Source of the DNA: Botryosphaeria dothidea
Lineage: Eukaryota; Ascomycota; Dothideomycetes; Botryosphaeriales; Botryosphaeriaceae
Direction: 5' to 3'
Length of the DNA: 64,000 nt
Assembly (NCBI GenBank): GCA_011503125.2
Contig: WWBZ02000051.1
Location: forward strand, 1,240,001-1,304,000
Under the pieces are notes generated by a model, which worked only from the letters and a program-made list of their open reading frames with translations, was not told where the DNA came from and ran no database searches. This document shows positions 23,110 through 34,777 of this stretch, piece by piece; within the stretch, counting starts at the first letter, position 1, and the number at the start of each line of letters is the position of its first letter. Position numbers and translations under genes: made by a program.

Positions 23110-24813
23110 ATGAAGTTTGTCGGTTTTCTCCCGCTAGCTGCTCTCAGCTCCGCCATCGTCATTCCCGACGAGGCCGTCCTCGCTGAGCTCGCTGCTCAGA
23201 CAGAGTCGCACAACAGGCCCTCAGTCCCGGAGCATCCGCTCGACGACCTCAAGGATTCCGTCAACGAGCTTGTCGATGACACCACAGACGAGTTTGAGTC
23301 TGTCGAATTCGGGTTGAGGGATTCATTCCACGAGACCCAGCTTTCTTTGGACGACGCTTTCGACAGGATAACCGATGCGGGTGAAGCCGTCTTGGATAAG
23401 ATCCATGAGACTGGCTTCGATATAGAGAGCTGGCTGCACAGTGGCTTCCCACACGGTCCAAGCCCTCATGGAAAGCATGCACCTCCGCCGCCGCATGATG
23501 GCGACTTTCCTCCTCCGCCACCTTTCATGGATGACTTCTCTCGTCCGCCTTTCCCCGACTTTGACGATGGAGAACACCCACCGCCACCACCTTCCCCTCC
23601 GCATGACAGGCCTCCTCATGACGGACCTCCCCACCATGGACCTCCTCATGATGGACCTCCCCATGACAGGCCTCCTCATGACAAGCCTCCACACAAGGAC
23701 AGGCCTCATCGCCCGCCGCACCATAAGCCGAACCAGACCGTCTACGAGCTGATCGCCAACTCGAAGTACACCACCAAACTTGCGGAACTGATTAATGATG
23801 ATCCGGAGCTCGTCAAGGTTCTGAACGGTACCGCCGCGAACTACACCGTTTTCGCCCCTACGGACAAGGCTTTCGAGAAGATCCCCAAGCATGTCAAGAA
23901 GCCGAGCGAGGAGTTCATCAAGAAGGTGCTTTTGTACCACATCTCGCCCGATTTCTACCCTGCCGGTCGTGTCTTGAAGACCTACACTATCCCTACTCTG
24001 TACAAGGAGCCTGAATTGGGTGACGACTACCCGCAGCGCCTGAGCGTCAACGTTGGTCTTAGGGGATTGACTCTGGACTTCTACAGTCGCATCGTTGCTA
24101 TCAACATCGTAAGTTGTCCATTCTTGCTCGCATGATGACTATTTACTCACCACGTGATCTAGTTCGGTACCAACGGCGTTATCCACGGAATTGACACTAT
24201 CCTTCTCCCTCCGCCCAAGACCGTCGACATTGTCAGCCTTCTGCCTGGCGAGTTCTCTACTCTTGCGCTCGGTCTTGGAAAGACAGGTCTTTTGGATGCC
24301 CTCAACACTACCGACCATACTACCGGCGGTACTTTCTTCGCGCCATCCAACTGGGCCTTCAAGAAGCTCGGTCCTCGCATCAACGCTTTCCTCTTCAGCT
24401 CCTATGGCGAGAAGTATCTCAAGGCTCTCTTGAAGTACCACGTCGTTCCTGATCAGACTCTCTACTCTGATGCCTACTACCGTCCATCGGATGATGAGGA
24501 ACACAGCAAGGGTTACTTCCATGTTGATCTGCCGACTCTCCTTGAGGACAAGGCCCTGAGCGTCGATATTGGATCGCATGGTCCCTTCACTGAGATCAAG
24601 ATCAATGGCTTCTCCCGTGTGGCCACTCAGAACGGCATTGCCAAGGATGGCGTTATCCACGTTGTGAGCAGCGTGCTGATCCCGCCCAAGACTGCCGAAG
24701 CGAAGGGTTTCTGGCAGGGTGAGCCCATGAGCGTCGATGAGCTCAAGGAGAGGCTTGTGCCTTTCGTCGATTCTGAGACTGAACCCGAGCAGCTTGGTTG
24801 GGGTGAGCTTTAA
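23110..24813 (+). CDS. Secreted fasciclin (FAS1) domain protein with Pro/His-rich linker
   Basis: 549 aa, two exons: 23110-24108 and 24163-24813. A signal peptide (MKFVGFLPLAALSSAIVIP) directs it to the secretory pathway. An acidic segment (about 40-110) is followed by a Pro/His/Asp-rich tract of PPHDGPPHH-type repeats (about 120-205), then two FAS1 domains: the first from TVYELIANSKYTTKLAELI with NYTVFAPTDKAFEKIP and the YHISP block, the second from VDIVSLLPGEFSTLALGLGKTGLLDALN with GTFFAPSNWAFKKLG and LLKYHVVPDQTLYSD. Each ends with a GVIHxxxxxLLPP/LIPP element. FAS1 domains mediate adhesion or matrix contact. No GPI signal is evident at the C-terminus (ending LGWGEL), so it is probably soluble or wall-associated. 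Confidence 0.92.
23580..23725 (+). repeat. Imperfect tandem repeats encoding PPHDG/PPHDR units
   Basis: Within the FAS1 gene, units of the type CCTCCTCATGA plus GGACCTCCCCA recur about every 12-18 bases. They code for PPHD followed by G, R or K, about eight times. The units differ at single bases, which implies local expansion followed by drift. Confidence 0.7.
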
Positions 24814-26321
24814 GCTCGTCTCTGAAGACACATTATGGGGTTGAGTTTGAAAGATCACGCTTTTTCTTGAAGATGCTCTATTGGAGGCCTTTGGCTTGGA
24901 ACAGCCCTGCCAATGTTTTAGCATATACCAGCACCTTTTCTTTCCTTCTTCAAAAATCAGCCTTCACTAGTAAATTTCCTTGGCGCATGTCTGGATCGGC
25001 GATGGTCCGTGAGGAAGAATAGCTTATCACTAGCAAATTCATCGTTCTTTCCTCCAATACGCTGGACAGGTTATCTTGTCGATGGATTTGCATCATCTGG
25101 CAGATCTGCGAATCAACCCGGTCGGTGACGATGCTGTCACATGAGGGACGGCTGTGCATACTGCCTATTTATGATCCTGTGCAGCCAGCCTATGAAAACA
25201 ACGCCCTGCTCTCTATGGACCCTCTGACAGGCAGGAGAGAAGTGACATTCATAAGTGTTCGAGGTCCGTCGTGTTACGTGGTTCGTTGGGATTTAGGCAG
25301 GTGTCAGCTGCGGATGCGGCCCAACGCATGTGCTTTTCGTGCTGACCCGCTCTCACATCTCGGTATTGGATTCACCATGACGACGAGCGATGATGCAGCG
25401 ATGCAGGGATCCGGCCCAAATAGCACGTGCGAATGGCCAGCCCGCCAGCACTCGAAAAGAGGGAGAGGCGATGACACCATGGGGCTAGGCAGGAACGTAC
25501 TCACACGACCACTGCAAAGGGACGTAGCTCCTTGAGAGCAGCAGGCACGAACAAATAACAGCCAGTGGAAGTGTTTTCCCAGCGCCGCGACAGCGGAGTC
25601 GCCCCGCTTTCATTTTCCTTGCATTCTTTGAGGCGGGGCAGGAGTGGCAGGCTCTGCGGCTGAGCATTGCGGCTAGTGAAGCAGTAATTACCGGGATGGA
25701 GGGATTTGATGTCATTTGGACGCATCTGGATTGGAATCTCAGTGCCACAGGCGCAGAATTCTGGCATGGGCAATCGACGATGGCGGATGGGAAAATGCAC
25801 CTCGAGATCTGGTTGGTGTGACGTCAGGCCCTGGTCGCTGCGGTCGCGCGCCGCTGTGTGCAACGCCACAGGTGCAGAAGAGGCAAGCAACAACAGATTC
25901 CGTGATCGCGATGCGAAAACAAGGCTGCGGCGGTGGGGCAGCTGATCGCTGTAGTTCATACACCTGGGGGTAAGGCGCGAAACAAAGGGCAACGAGGGGG
26001 TGACGCAATGATGATCAAGCCACAGCAAACAGCGATCCGATGCGCAGAGCGACTTGCTGCTCCAGGCCCCGCCTACCCAAACAGGAAAGCCCCGCGATTC
26101 GCCCTTCGCTCCAGCCGCAAGCAGTGCAACGCCTGCTGCATGACGCAACTAACAGTAAAGGCAGCTGCTGACCACGTCCTTGGCCGCCATTGCTTCAATA
26201 CATAAAGCCTTCACCTTCGACTCGATCTCTTTCTTCTTCATCGACATCCACAGCAACCTCTCTACTGCAAACACTTCACCAAACCAATCCACAAACCACT
26301 CCCAACAACACAACAATCATC
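24814..26321. other. Intergenic region upstream of the HSP12-like gene
   Basis: About 1.5 kb with no supported gene. The longest frame (minus strand, about 25501-26148) has no motif or codon pattern to back it. The last part includes an AGGGG stress-response-type element at 25995-25999 and a pyrimidine-rich stretch at 26215-26245 before the HSP12-like start. Confidence 0.5.
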
Positions 26322-26822
26322 ATGTCTGACCAAGGGTATGCTGAGCCTTTTCCCGCCCGCTCCCGCCTTTCAGCCTTGTACTGACTCTTCACCTCAACAG
26401 CCGCAAGGGTGTTCTCGACCAGGCTCAGGAGAAGATCACTCCCGACAGCCAGAAGTCGACCCTCGACAAGGCTTCCGAGTCCGTCAGCGGTGCCTACGAC
26501 CGGTAAGCTACCCCAGCCCTCACCCTCTTCACCTTCAGCCTTCTCTCGCGGCTTATACCCGCATTGCCTCCGTGTCCCACTATTACGACGGCAATGGAGT
26601 AGTTGTGCTCACATTACGTTTTTTCCGCCATATTTCAGTGCCGCCGGCGCCGTTCAGCCTGACGACACCAAGTCCACTACCCAGAAGGCCTCGGACAGTG
26701 TCCGTGGTGGCTCCGACGATGCCAGCCAGCAGTCCAAGGGTGTCCTCCAGTCGGCCCAGGAGACCGTCGGCAACGCCGTTCAGAGCGTCAGCGACACCCT
26801 CAGCGGCAATACCAAGAAATAA
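26322..26822 (+). CDS. HSP12/HSP9-family small stress protein
   Basis: 99 aa, three exons: 26322-26335, 26401-26502, 26639-26822. The 14-nt first exon encodes MSDQG, which joins to RKGVLDQAQEKITPDSQKST, the conserved start of fungal HSP9/HSP12 proteins; VQPDDTKSTTQKASDSV repeats the same type of motif later. The protein is highly hydrophilic, lacks cysteine and is predicted to be disordered in water. In yeast the homologue folds on membranes and protects them in heat, osmotic and stationary-phase stress. All-family features are present and the length is normal. An AGGGG element about 325 bases upstream fits stress induction, but is weak evidence alone. Confidence 0.92.
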
Positions 26823-27693
26823 GCGATTTGCTTCCTACCACCGATCCGATTTCGACGATGATTCACGAATCCTATCGACCTATGGTTACGGTTGCGCAAG
26901 GATGAGAATGGAAGGGGAATGACGGTTTACCTATATACCCTATGAGAGAATTGATATGCCGAAAGGGCGAACTTGAATTCTGCTTCTGAGCTTTTATTGT
27001 GAACTTTGTCTTTAGTGAACGATCCGCTGCTACCTTGATTTCATTGGCTTTCCTCTCCTGACGCTTGCATGGTGTGTTTCACAGGAGCAGCTGGTGAGGT
27101 TGTGGAGAGGGCCAAATCGCCGCTTACAGTAAGCTTCGAGTCGCCCATGTCAAGGGTGTTTCGCGCCCATGACTCTCACCAGAATCCCGGTCTCAGCCAT
27201 TCATGCCCGCCTCAGAAAGCTTGCATGGACCCTGCCTTTACGATACAGTAATCACCGGGAGAAGATGTCCCTCTCGCCCTTTGCGTGGTCAGATATTGAG
27301 AGCGAACAACGGAGGGAATGACAAGGATCGGATAAATATCCGGCATTGTATTAGTCTTTTGACATGACGAATCCTCCCACGCGAAGCACAATAGTCTATA
27401 GGAGACCCAGAGCACCACCGGGGGGACAGAATCGAGCAGCTCGTGCAGGTGGAGGAGTCGAGGTGGAGGGCTCGGTCGGGTAGGTACAGCTGCGAGCCGA
27501 AATCGGCATCTGTATGCATAAGCCGGGTACCGCGTCAAAGCGACGCTGCGCCCGCCGGATATGGCGGGGTCTGTTTTCCCAAAGCACGTCAGCGCCATAG
27601 CATCTATAAGCCAGCGAGCGCATGTAGCATTTTGCAAATACAGAATTGAGTTGCAACTCTTGAAAGCGAGGCATTGGGTTTTAGCATCACGAA
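26823..27693. other. Intergenic region before the aldolase gene
   Basis: About 870 bases covering the 3' flank of the HSP12-like gene and the promoter of the aldolase gene. Frames on both strands are short and without motifs. Confidence 0.5.
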
Positions 27694-28792
27694 ATGGTTG
27701 CAGCACAGCACGTCAAGGTCCCGCCGGATGGCATTTGGTGAGCACACCTTCTCTTTCCTGCCCCGCGTCTTCCCCGCCGTGCGGCCCTCAACACCATCCG
27801 CGGCAGCAGAGCCACGACATTCACTGTGCAATCCTCAACTTCAACCCTCAACTAACACAAGACCTTTCTCCAGGGCGCCGGCCATCACCTTCCTTGACAA
27901 TGACCAGCTCACCCTCGACGCCCAAACGAAGTACTACAAGTACCTCTCGACCACCGGCCTGGCTGGCCTGGTCATCATGGGCACCAACGGCGAGACCTTC
28001 CTGCTGACGGCCCAGGAGCGCGCGACCCTGATCGCCACCGCGCGCAAGGCCGTCGGGCCCTCCTTCCCCATCATGGCCGGCTGCGGCGGCCACAGCACCG
28101 CCCAGGTCCTGGGCCACATCGCCGACGCCGCGGCGGCAGGCGCCGACTACGCGCTGGTGCTGCCGCCGGGCTACTTCGGCAAGGCGACCACCCCCGCCGT
28201 CGTCGAGCGCTTCTTCGACAGGGTCGCCGAGCAGAGCCCGCTGCCCATCGTCCTCTACAACTTCCCCGCCGTCACCAACGGCATCGACCTCGACTCGGAC
28301 GTCATCGCCCGCCTGGCCCAGCGCCACCCGAACATCGTCGGCGTCAAGCTGACGTGCGGCTCCGTCGCCAAGGTCGTTCGGCTGGCGGCCGCGCTGCCGG
28401 CCGACCGCTTCAAGACGTACGGCGGCCAGAGCGACTTCCTGCTCGGCGCGCTGGCCAGCGGTGCTGCGGGCTGCATTGCGGCGTTCGCCAACATCGCGCC
28501 CCGGACGATCGTGAAGATCTACGACCTGTACAAGCAGGGCCAGGCCGAGGAGGCGCTGGCGCTGCACAAGAAGGCGGCGCTGGCGGAGAACCCGTGCAAG
28601 GCGGGCATCGCGACGGTCAAGTTCGCGGCGGCGAGGTTCACAGGCCGCAGGGCCGGCATCGAGGGCGCGGGGAGGCTGGCGCTGCCCAGGGAGCCGTACG
28701 TCGAGCCGGCCGAGGAGGCGAAGGTCAAGGTGGCTGGCGCGCTGGACGAGGTGCAGCAGATCGAGGAGAAGTTGTGGAAGGAGGCGGCGTGA
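27694..28792 (+). CDS. DHDPS/NAL-superfamily aldolase (HOGA-like)
   Basis: 320 aa, two exons: 27694-27737 and 27874-28792. Class I (Schiff base) pyruvate aldolase of the dihydrodipicolinate synthase / N-acetylneuraminate lyase family. The spliced N-terminus gives PPDGIWAPAITF, the normal first strand. Signature blocks: GLVIMGTNGETFLLTAQER (about 46-64), catalytic Tyr143 in IVLYNFP and Schiff-base Lys173 in IVGVKLTCG. Since fungi make lysine through 2-aminoadipate, this is not a lysine enzyme; candidates are 4-hydroxy-2-oxoglutarate aldolase or a 2-keto-3-deoxy-sugar-acid aldolase. The next gene downstream, on the same strand, is an aspartate-aminotransferase-like enzyme, which slightly favours the hydroxyglutarate option. 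An open frame on the other strand is a by-product of high GC. Confidence 0.88.
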
Positions 28793-29504
28793 CTTGCTGA
28801 TGAGGAGAGGTAGAAGTGCGGCGACCACCAGACGAGAGCATAGTCGCCAATGAAATGAAATAAAATGATTCCCCTAGAGGCACGGCATACCAGGCTCCGA
28901 GTTCAACGGCCCGCAGTTCGTTCGCACTTTACGGATGATCACCAGTGCGATGTCGGTGCGGCTGAACAGTCATACACAGTCATTGGTACCGCGCTCCATT
29001 GTCTTCTCTTTGTTTTCTCACTACAGTCAGCAGGACAATTGATGCCGGAGCAAGAGAAAAGTCCGGCTTGAGGCGTCCACGATACCGATATGACCCAATT
29101 GAATGTGCACAGGTTACGATAGAAGCTTCTCCGCCATGGATCATCACCGTCTCATCGCGTGAGAAACGCCCTCCGTGTGGATCCTGAGCTATCCGCGCAC
29201 CGCAATCACGGGAGGGGGCAGCACGGCACAGCATCGGCTCCCACCGCCCATGACGAGAAAAAAAAATTATGGAACCAGCCGTGGCCGTTGCAGCCACCCC
29301 GAGACTAGACATAAAAGAATGACTTGCCCCCCTCAACACGGTCCTTCCGTGTGACACAGCTACAGCGTCTCTCTTCTCCTCTTTGCCCCGTGCTGACCGC
29401 CGCCTCCAGCCGTTAAGCCGCCAGCCGCCTTCCTGTTCCTGTCGAATTTTTGCTTCGAGAAGACTGCGACAAAGCCGTTGCTAGCCGACGATCATTGCGT
29501 CACC
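28793..29504. other. Intergenic region between aldolase and aminotransferase
   Basis: About 710 bases with no supported gene. A pyrimidine-rich stretch with CTCTTCTCCTCT near 29370 precedes the aminotransferase start and is probably its core promoter or 5' leader. Confidence 0.5.
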
Positions 29505-30952
29505 ATGGGTTCCCTGCCGATTCCCGAGAGCCGCTTCGGCCATCTGGACGACGTGCCAATGGACGAGGCCTTCATGATCATGCGCGACTTCGCCCTCGAT
29601 GAGACCCCCGGGAAGATCAGCTTGGGTGCCGGCGTTTACCGTGACGATGAGGCCAAGCCATGGGTCCTGCCCAGCGTGAGGGAGGTATGAGATACATTTT
29701 TCTTTTGAGCTTCCTTTCCTGTACAATCGAGGCCTGGTGCTTTGCTTGTGACATTCCAATTGGTGAAGGTCCATGACGTGGATGTTCAATTGTCTGCTGC
29801 CTTCCATGGCATTCAACATATCCTTCTCACAGCACCAAACGCTCTTGAACATGAGGTCTGCATACAACAAGCAACTAATTACATTCCCAGGCCGAGAAGC
29901 GCATCGTCGCCGACCCCACCGTCGACCATGAGTACCAGCCCATGAGCGGCCACGCTCCCTTCGTCGCCCACGCCCAGAACCTCACCTTCGGCCCCCTGAC
30001 CCCGCAACTGGCCCCTCGAATCGCCTCCATCCAGACCATCTCCGGCACCGGCGCCAACCACATGGCCGCGCGCTTCCTGTCCGACTCACTGCGTCCGGCC
30101 CGCGTCTGGATCTCCGACCCGACCTGGGGCAACCACCACCTGCTCTGGGAAGTCTCCGCGCCCGCCGTCAAGCAGTGCCTCTACCCCTACTACAACCCGG
30201 CCACGCGCGCCCTCGACTTCGCCGGCATGCTGGCGACCCTCGACCGCGACGCCCAACCGGGCGACGTCATCCTGCTGCACGCCTGCGCCCACAACCCCAC
30301 CGGCATCGACCCGACCCCCGCGCAGTGGGAGCAGATCGCCGACCTGTGCGAGCGCCGGGGGCTCTTCCCCTTCTTCGACTCGGCCTACCAGGGCTTCGCC
30401 TCGGGCGATCTCGACGCCGACGCCGCGTCGATCCGCCTGTTCGCCGCCCGCGGCCTCGAGCTCGCCGTCGCCCAGTCCTTCTCCAAGAACTTCGGCCTGT
30501 ACGGCCAGCGCGCAGGCGCCCTGCACGTCCTGCTGGCGCGCCCGGCCGCGCAGCCCCGCGCCCTCTCGCAGCTCGTGCGCCTCGTGCGCGGCGAGTTCAG
30601 CACCACCCCCGTGCACGGCGCTCGCATCGTCGCCGCCATCCTAGCCGACCCGCAGCTCCGCGAGCAGTGGCTCGCCGACCTGAACGTCATGGCGGCCCGC
30701 ATCAAGGAGATGCGCGCGCGCCTGCACGCGGAGCTGAAGCGCCGCGGCACCCCCGGCGCGTGGCAGCACATCGTCGACCAGATCGGCATGTTCTCGTACA
30801 CGGGGCTGAACAAGGCGCAGGTGCGCAGGCTGCGCGACGAGCACCACGTGTACCTCATGAGCAGCGGGCGCGCGAGCATCGCCGGGCTGACGACGCGGAA
30901 TGTCGAGGCGGCGGCGGCGGCGATCGATGCTGTTGTGAGGGCGGAGCAGTAA
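29505..30952 (+). CDS. Aspartate aminotransferase family enzyme
   Basis: 413 aa, two exons: 29505-29684 and 29891-30952, separated by a 206-nt intron. Fold type I PLP transaminase of subgroup I-alpha (EC 2.6.1.1 type), exchanging the amino group between aspartate and 2-oxoglutarate or similar acids. Motifs run in the expected order: ISLGAGVYRDDEAKPWVLPSVRE, the phosphate-binding region SGTGANHMAARF, WGNHH, the HACAHNPTGIDPT block, FFDSAYQGFASGD with the PLP-binding aspartate and tyrosine, SFSKNFGLYGQRAGAL with the Schiff-base lysine, and the C-terminal arginine region. No mitochondrial presequence is apparent (MGSLPIPESRF), so it is probably cytosolic. GC content is high throughout the second exon. 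Confidence 0.93.
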
Positions 30953-31784
30953 GTCGCTCGGAGGAGCTGTCTTGCTTGTTATCTGGGTGTGCCCGTGCTG
31001 GAAGGAGATCTTTTTTTTTCCCCGGGATTGGGAGCACTCGGCATCTCGTCCGCGGTGGAGATCATCCCAGGGTCTGCTGCTGCGGTCACGGCTCCTGTCC
31101 ACTCCTTTCCTCTTTTCATCGTCTTTTCTTGTTTACGAAAGCAATATTCCATTTGCATTGGAAGGAGTTTATTCCGGTCATAGAAAAAAGAGAAGAGACG
31201 ACGGCGGCATAGCGTTGAAGCAAAAGAGATACCCAGGTCATCACATGGTCTACCGGCGGCACGTTTGATTTCAGTTCGTCGGAATGAGTCTGGTTTTTTT
31301 TTTCATTAAGCATTTTTTTTCCTTTGGGCAAGATATCACACGGTCTGTCTGCGCATATAGTCCATTTCTTATGCGTTGAAAAGGAATTTGTCTGAGGATA
31401 TTTGGGGTGGTGGCGGGCAGAAGTTGTACGTAAGGAGCATTCATCCCAAGGTCTGCCGATGCTGGTAATGCTTTCTACATATGAATGAAATTGATCACAA
31501 CACTCTATTTCCAAATAAAGACTAGAAATAAACGTACTTATACAGAAAATTATTGAATAACGAGTAAGAAGATACCCTTTTACGAGCCACCAGTCTGACA
31601 CTAATAGGCAAACTTTTCCGCACAGAGAAGTGAGGATACCGGTCTTTTCTGGCGTCCGTATGTGAAACTTTTCAAACCACCTTGACGCCAAAAGCTTTAG
31701 ATTAATAGTAATAAAAATGGACACGGATGAACAGAATGGTCCCAGAAATAGAAAACCTGAGCACAACCAAATGGGGCAATCTTT
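30953..31784. other. Intergenic region, convergent 3' flanks
   Basis: About 830 bases between convergent genes. It contains homopolymer T runs (near 31010 and 31292-31320) and AT-rich sequence, consistent with 3' ends and polyadenylation signals. No gene supported. Confidence 0.5.
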
Positions 31785-34777
31785 TCACGAGGCGGAGCCT
31801 GGTGGCGGTCCTCGGAGTCGTTTGAGCATGTCATCGTAGCGGTTCCCTGAGCTGCCGCCCAATGCAGGGTTGCCGAAAGGGCCAAGGTGGCTGCGATTTG
31901 AAGAACTGCCAGAGCTGCCCGGACTATCTGACCACAGGTTGGTCCCGCCGTTTTCGGTGGGAAGGTAAAAGGCTTCGGGCGCTTGTAGATAGAAGTTTCG
32001 GGGGGCGGTAGAAGTCTGAAGGAGTTGGATAGTTGGATGAGTAGACGGGTGTGGTGTCGAGGGTTGTCCTTGTCTAGACGAGGCGTGTAGAGTAGTGGAC
32101 CTGTTTGTAGGTCGGGTATCTGGAATCGAAGACGCGGGCGCGTTAGGTAAGGATTGCAGTGACCTTGAAATTGCAGGTTCCAAGGAGTGACTTCCCAAGT
32201 GCGTGTCTGATGAATATGAAAGAGCGGTAGTTTGTGGTGCCTGAATGAAGGTGTTTTCGGTGTTGGACACATTGAACCCGGCTGTGACTAATGGGTCCAT
32301 GTCGAGCCAGTGGGAGAGATCGTCAGCCTGTAAATTGTCCGCATCCTGCACCAAATATGAATTCTGCTCAGACACTGTTGTGGGCTGTGAAGAAGGAAAG
32401 CTTGATTCCGTTGGCAAACGAGAATCTAGTAATGGTGCATGCGTCAAATCATTGGAATGAGGATACGTCTCTTGTGAGATACTCGGTTCCGAGAAAATGT
32501 CGCTTATGTCTAGGAACAACGTAGCGAAGGAGTCATCTTGAGCCTGGAATCCCGAGTTGATACTAGGATTTGGTTGGTTGTCATTTGACCCGACGTCTCC
32601 ACCCCTGTTCCTCTCGTCTAGGGGACAGTGTGCGGAGTCTGCACTTGTGTAAGCCGCGCTGGATGCAAGCTCCATTGAACCGTAACCCGAGTCGGCACTT
32701 TGACTCTCAGAAATGGTGGGAACTCGCAGCAGTGTTTCTGTATTGAGGTTGACTGGCAAGTGATCTGGACTGACGTCTGCGGGTATCTCAAAAGTCTCAG
32801 GTACTTCAAGCATTTCTGTTGAGGTACCCGATGAACGGTCTGCCACGGGATCATTCGCATGACTGCTGCTATTTCCCAGGATAATGGTTGCATTTGCCGC
32901 CTGCGCTTCACGTGCTGGGTTCTGGTGCGGCCTTGGGTACCGATTCCGCACTTCTTCCTGGGCCGTCCGGAAAATGTCCGGGAGCGCGCTGAGTAGACGC
33001 TCAGTGCTGATGACTTGCTGTCGCCTGGAAAGCTCAATGACTTGATCTTGAACAATCTCGATCACGTTCTCCCGTTGGATTCGTTCAAAAGCTTCTGAAG
33101 TGTCGTAACCACTGGAAAGCCGGTCTTGGGTCCCTGTTGAGTACTCCCAGTCTGTATGATGTCAGTATTTGTCATGCAGAGCTTGATATGAAAACATACA
33201 AGGTGATGGAATGTTGTTAAGAGCCTCTTCATCATCCTCAAACAGAGTCTTATAGATCTTCATCCATTTCTCTTCTTCACTTCCTCGCATCCTCTCTCTA
33301 AGCTTGCGCTCTGTTGCTATCGTGAAGCCAACTCTTGACGGCTCCCCGGATCCAGGGCACTGATTCAGAAGACTCAGATGCTGTGTCAGGCCCGCGTCGT
33401 CGTCGAAGCTCTCATAGCAGATCCGGCACTGAATTCCCAGAGCATGTCTTCTGAAAAGATGTTCCCTATGTAACTTAGCGTTGTAGCCTCAAGGTGCATA
33501 TGATAGATGAAACAACTTACTTCATTCTGTGTACGGTAGAAAAACCCGGGAAGACACAAGCCCGGTGTGCCGGTTGAACCTGAGGCCAACGTTTGTGGTA
33601 TGGACAAGCAAACTTCTTCTTTGGCTCCTTCGTATCTTGTTCCATCGGCGTGCCGGGCTTCTGGCGTTTCTGATTTCCATCCGCATCGTCAGTAGGAGAG
33701 TTTGTTCTGATCCTCTTTCGAGAGTCTGCGGCTAATCCACCACACTTTGCGGAAGCTGAAGTTTGGCTTTGCCCATCACCATCCCGAGGCGGCTCTTGAT
33801 CGACGTCGTCGACATTGTCATGGACTTCATTATGGCCTTCCGAAGAGCGAGAGGAGAGACTGTCTGCCAATGAGCTCTCATACTCGCTGTCCGTTTCCGA
33901 GGAAGACGATTCAAGTCCCATCATTTCCTTAAAAGCGTCCATGACACTTGCAATGGTCTCTTGACAAGACTCCGTAGTAATTGCCTCCAGGTCGAGAGCA
34001 CCAGCCGAGGAGAGCTTGTCGGTGACCTCAGACATGGCGACTTCAGGCGTCATCCCAGCGATCAACTTCGGATTGGAAATCTCCGAACCCCTTGATGCCA
34101 GTAGATCAGAATGACTGTTTTCCAACTTGTCCCTGAGCATTGTGTTCTCCTCTTTCAAAGCGTTCCAACTGCGAACCCTTGCATTGTGGGTAGACGCGGC
34201 ATCTCGACAGCCTTGGATTTGGAGGTTGTAAATTTTGACTAGCTGATCATGGTGTTTTTGGAGCTCTCGCTTCTCGCTGTAGAGCTGCTCATTGTTTCCC
34301 CGCAGATGCGCATTGCGCGTTTGAAGATCATCGATATGCGCGAGCGCTAGTCTCAAGGTCAACACTTTTAATCTAGTCAAAGCCTAAGAAGTGTTACGTA
34401 CTGCTTTTAAGTATTCCGGTTTCGCTGCGTGAGGACGAGTCGTCTTCAGAGTCATGATGTATTGCACGGCCAAGTTCATCAATCAGTCGTTTAGACTCTT
34501 CATCGAATTGCTGTGAACGCCATGCCTGCTCGGAGAAGTCATAATCGTCGAAATCGATGGAAGTATTGGTTGAGGCTAAAGTCCCCCTGCTCCGGAGGCT
34601 GAATCTGCTGAAGATTGAACTGCCAGAGCTTCGGGTCCTGGTGCTGCTGGCACCACTCCGGACACTGGCTGCAGAAAATCTGTTCAGGGATCTTTGTAGC
34701 GAATTCCTGGGATCTTCTGCAGAGAGCAGTGGAATTTGGTCGGCGGATCTTCGACCATTCGCATTGGTGCGATCCAT
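31785..34777 (-). CDS. Large C2H2-type zinc-finger protein
   Basis: 944 aa, four exons: 34777-34402, 34346-33521, 33465-33200, 33151-31785, with 48-55-nt introns that all restore phase. The N-terminus is Ser/Arg-rich; after it comes a coiled coil (LAHIDDLQTRNAHLRGNNEQLYSEKRELQK, about 127-160), an acidic Ser-rich region and a basic segment. The zinc region is KKFACPYHKRWPQ, a later cysteine, then VHRMKEHLFRRH, IQCRICYESFDDDAGLTQHL and a final cysteine (NQCPG), the degenerate C2H2 arrangement common in Pezizomycotina proteins of unknown role. A Glu/Lys-rich stretch follows (TERKLRERMRGSEEEKWMKIYKTLF), then a long Ser/Pro/Thr-rich C-terminal half. A nuclear function is likely but no target is known. 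The start at 34777 (MDRTNANG) is chosen over an in-frame ATG at 34840. Confidence 0.85.

Noticed and set aside
25501..26148. 215-codon minus-strand frame
   Set aside because: No domain, no splice-consistent extension, several competing frames in the same stretch.
27848..28828. 326-codon minus-strand frame opposite the aldolase gene
   Set aside because: High third-position GC opens the reverse frame; the plus strand has full active-site motifs.
30086..31212. Open frames in other frames and strand over the aminotransferase
   Set aside because: Arg/Pro- or Gly/Val-rich shadows of a GC-rich gene whose PLP motifs are intact.
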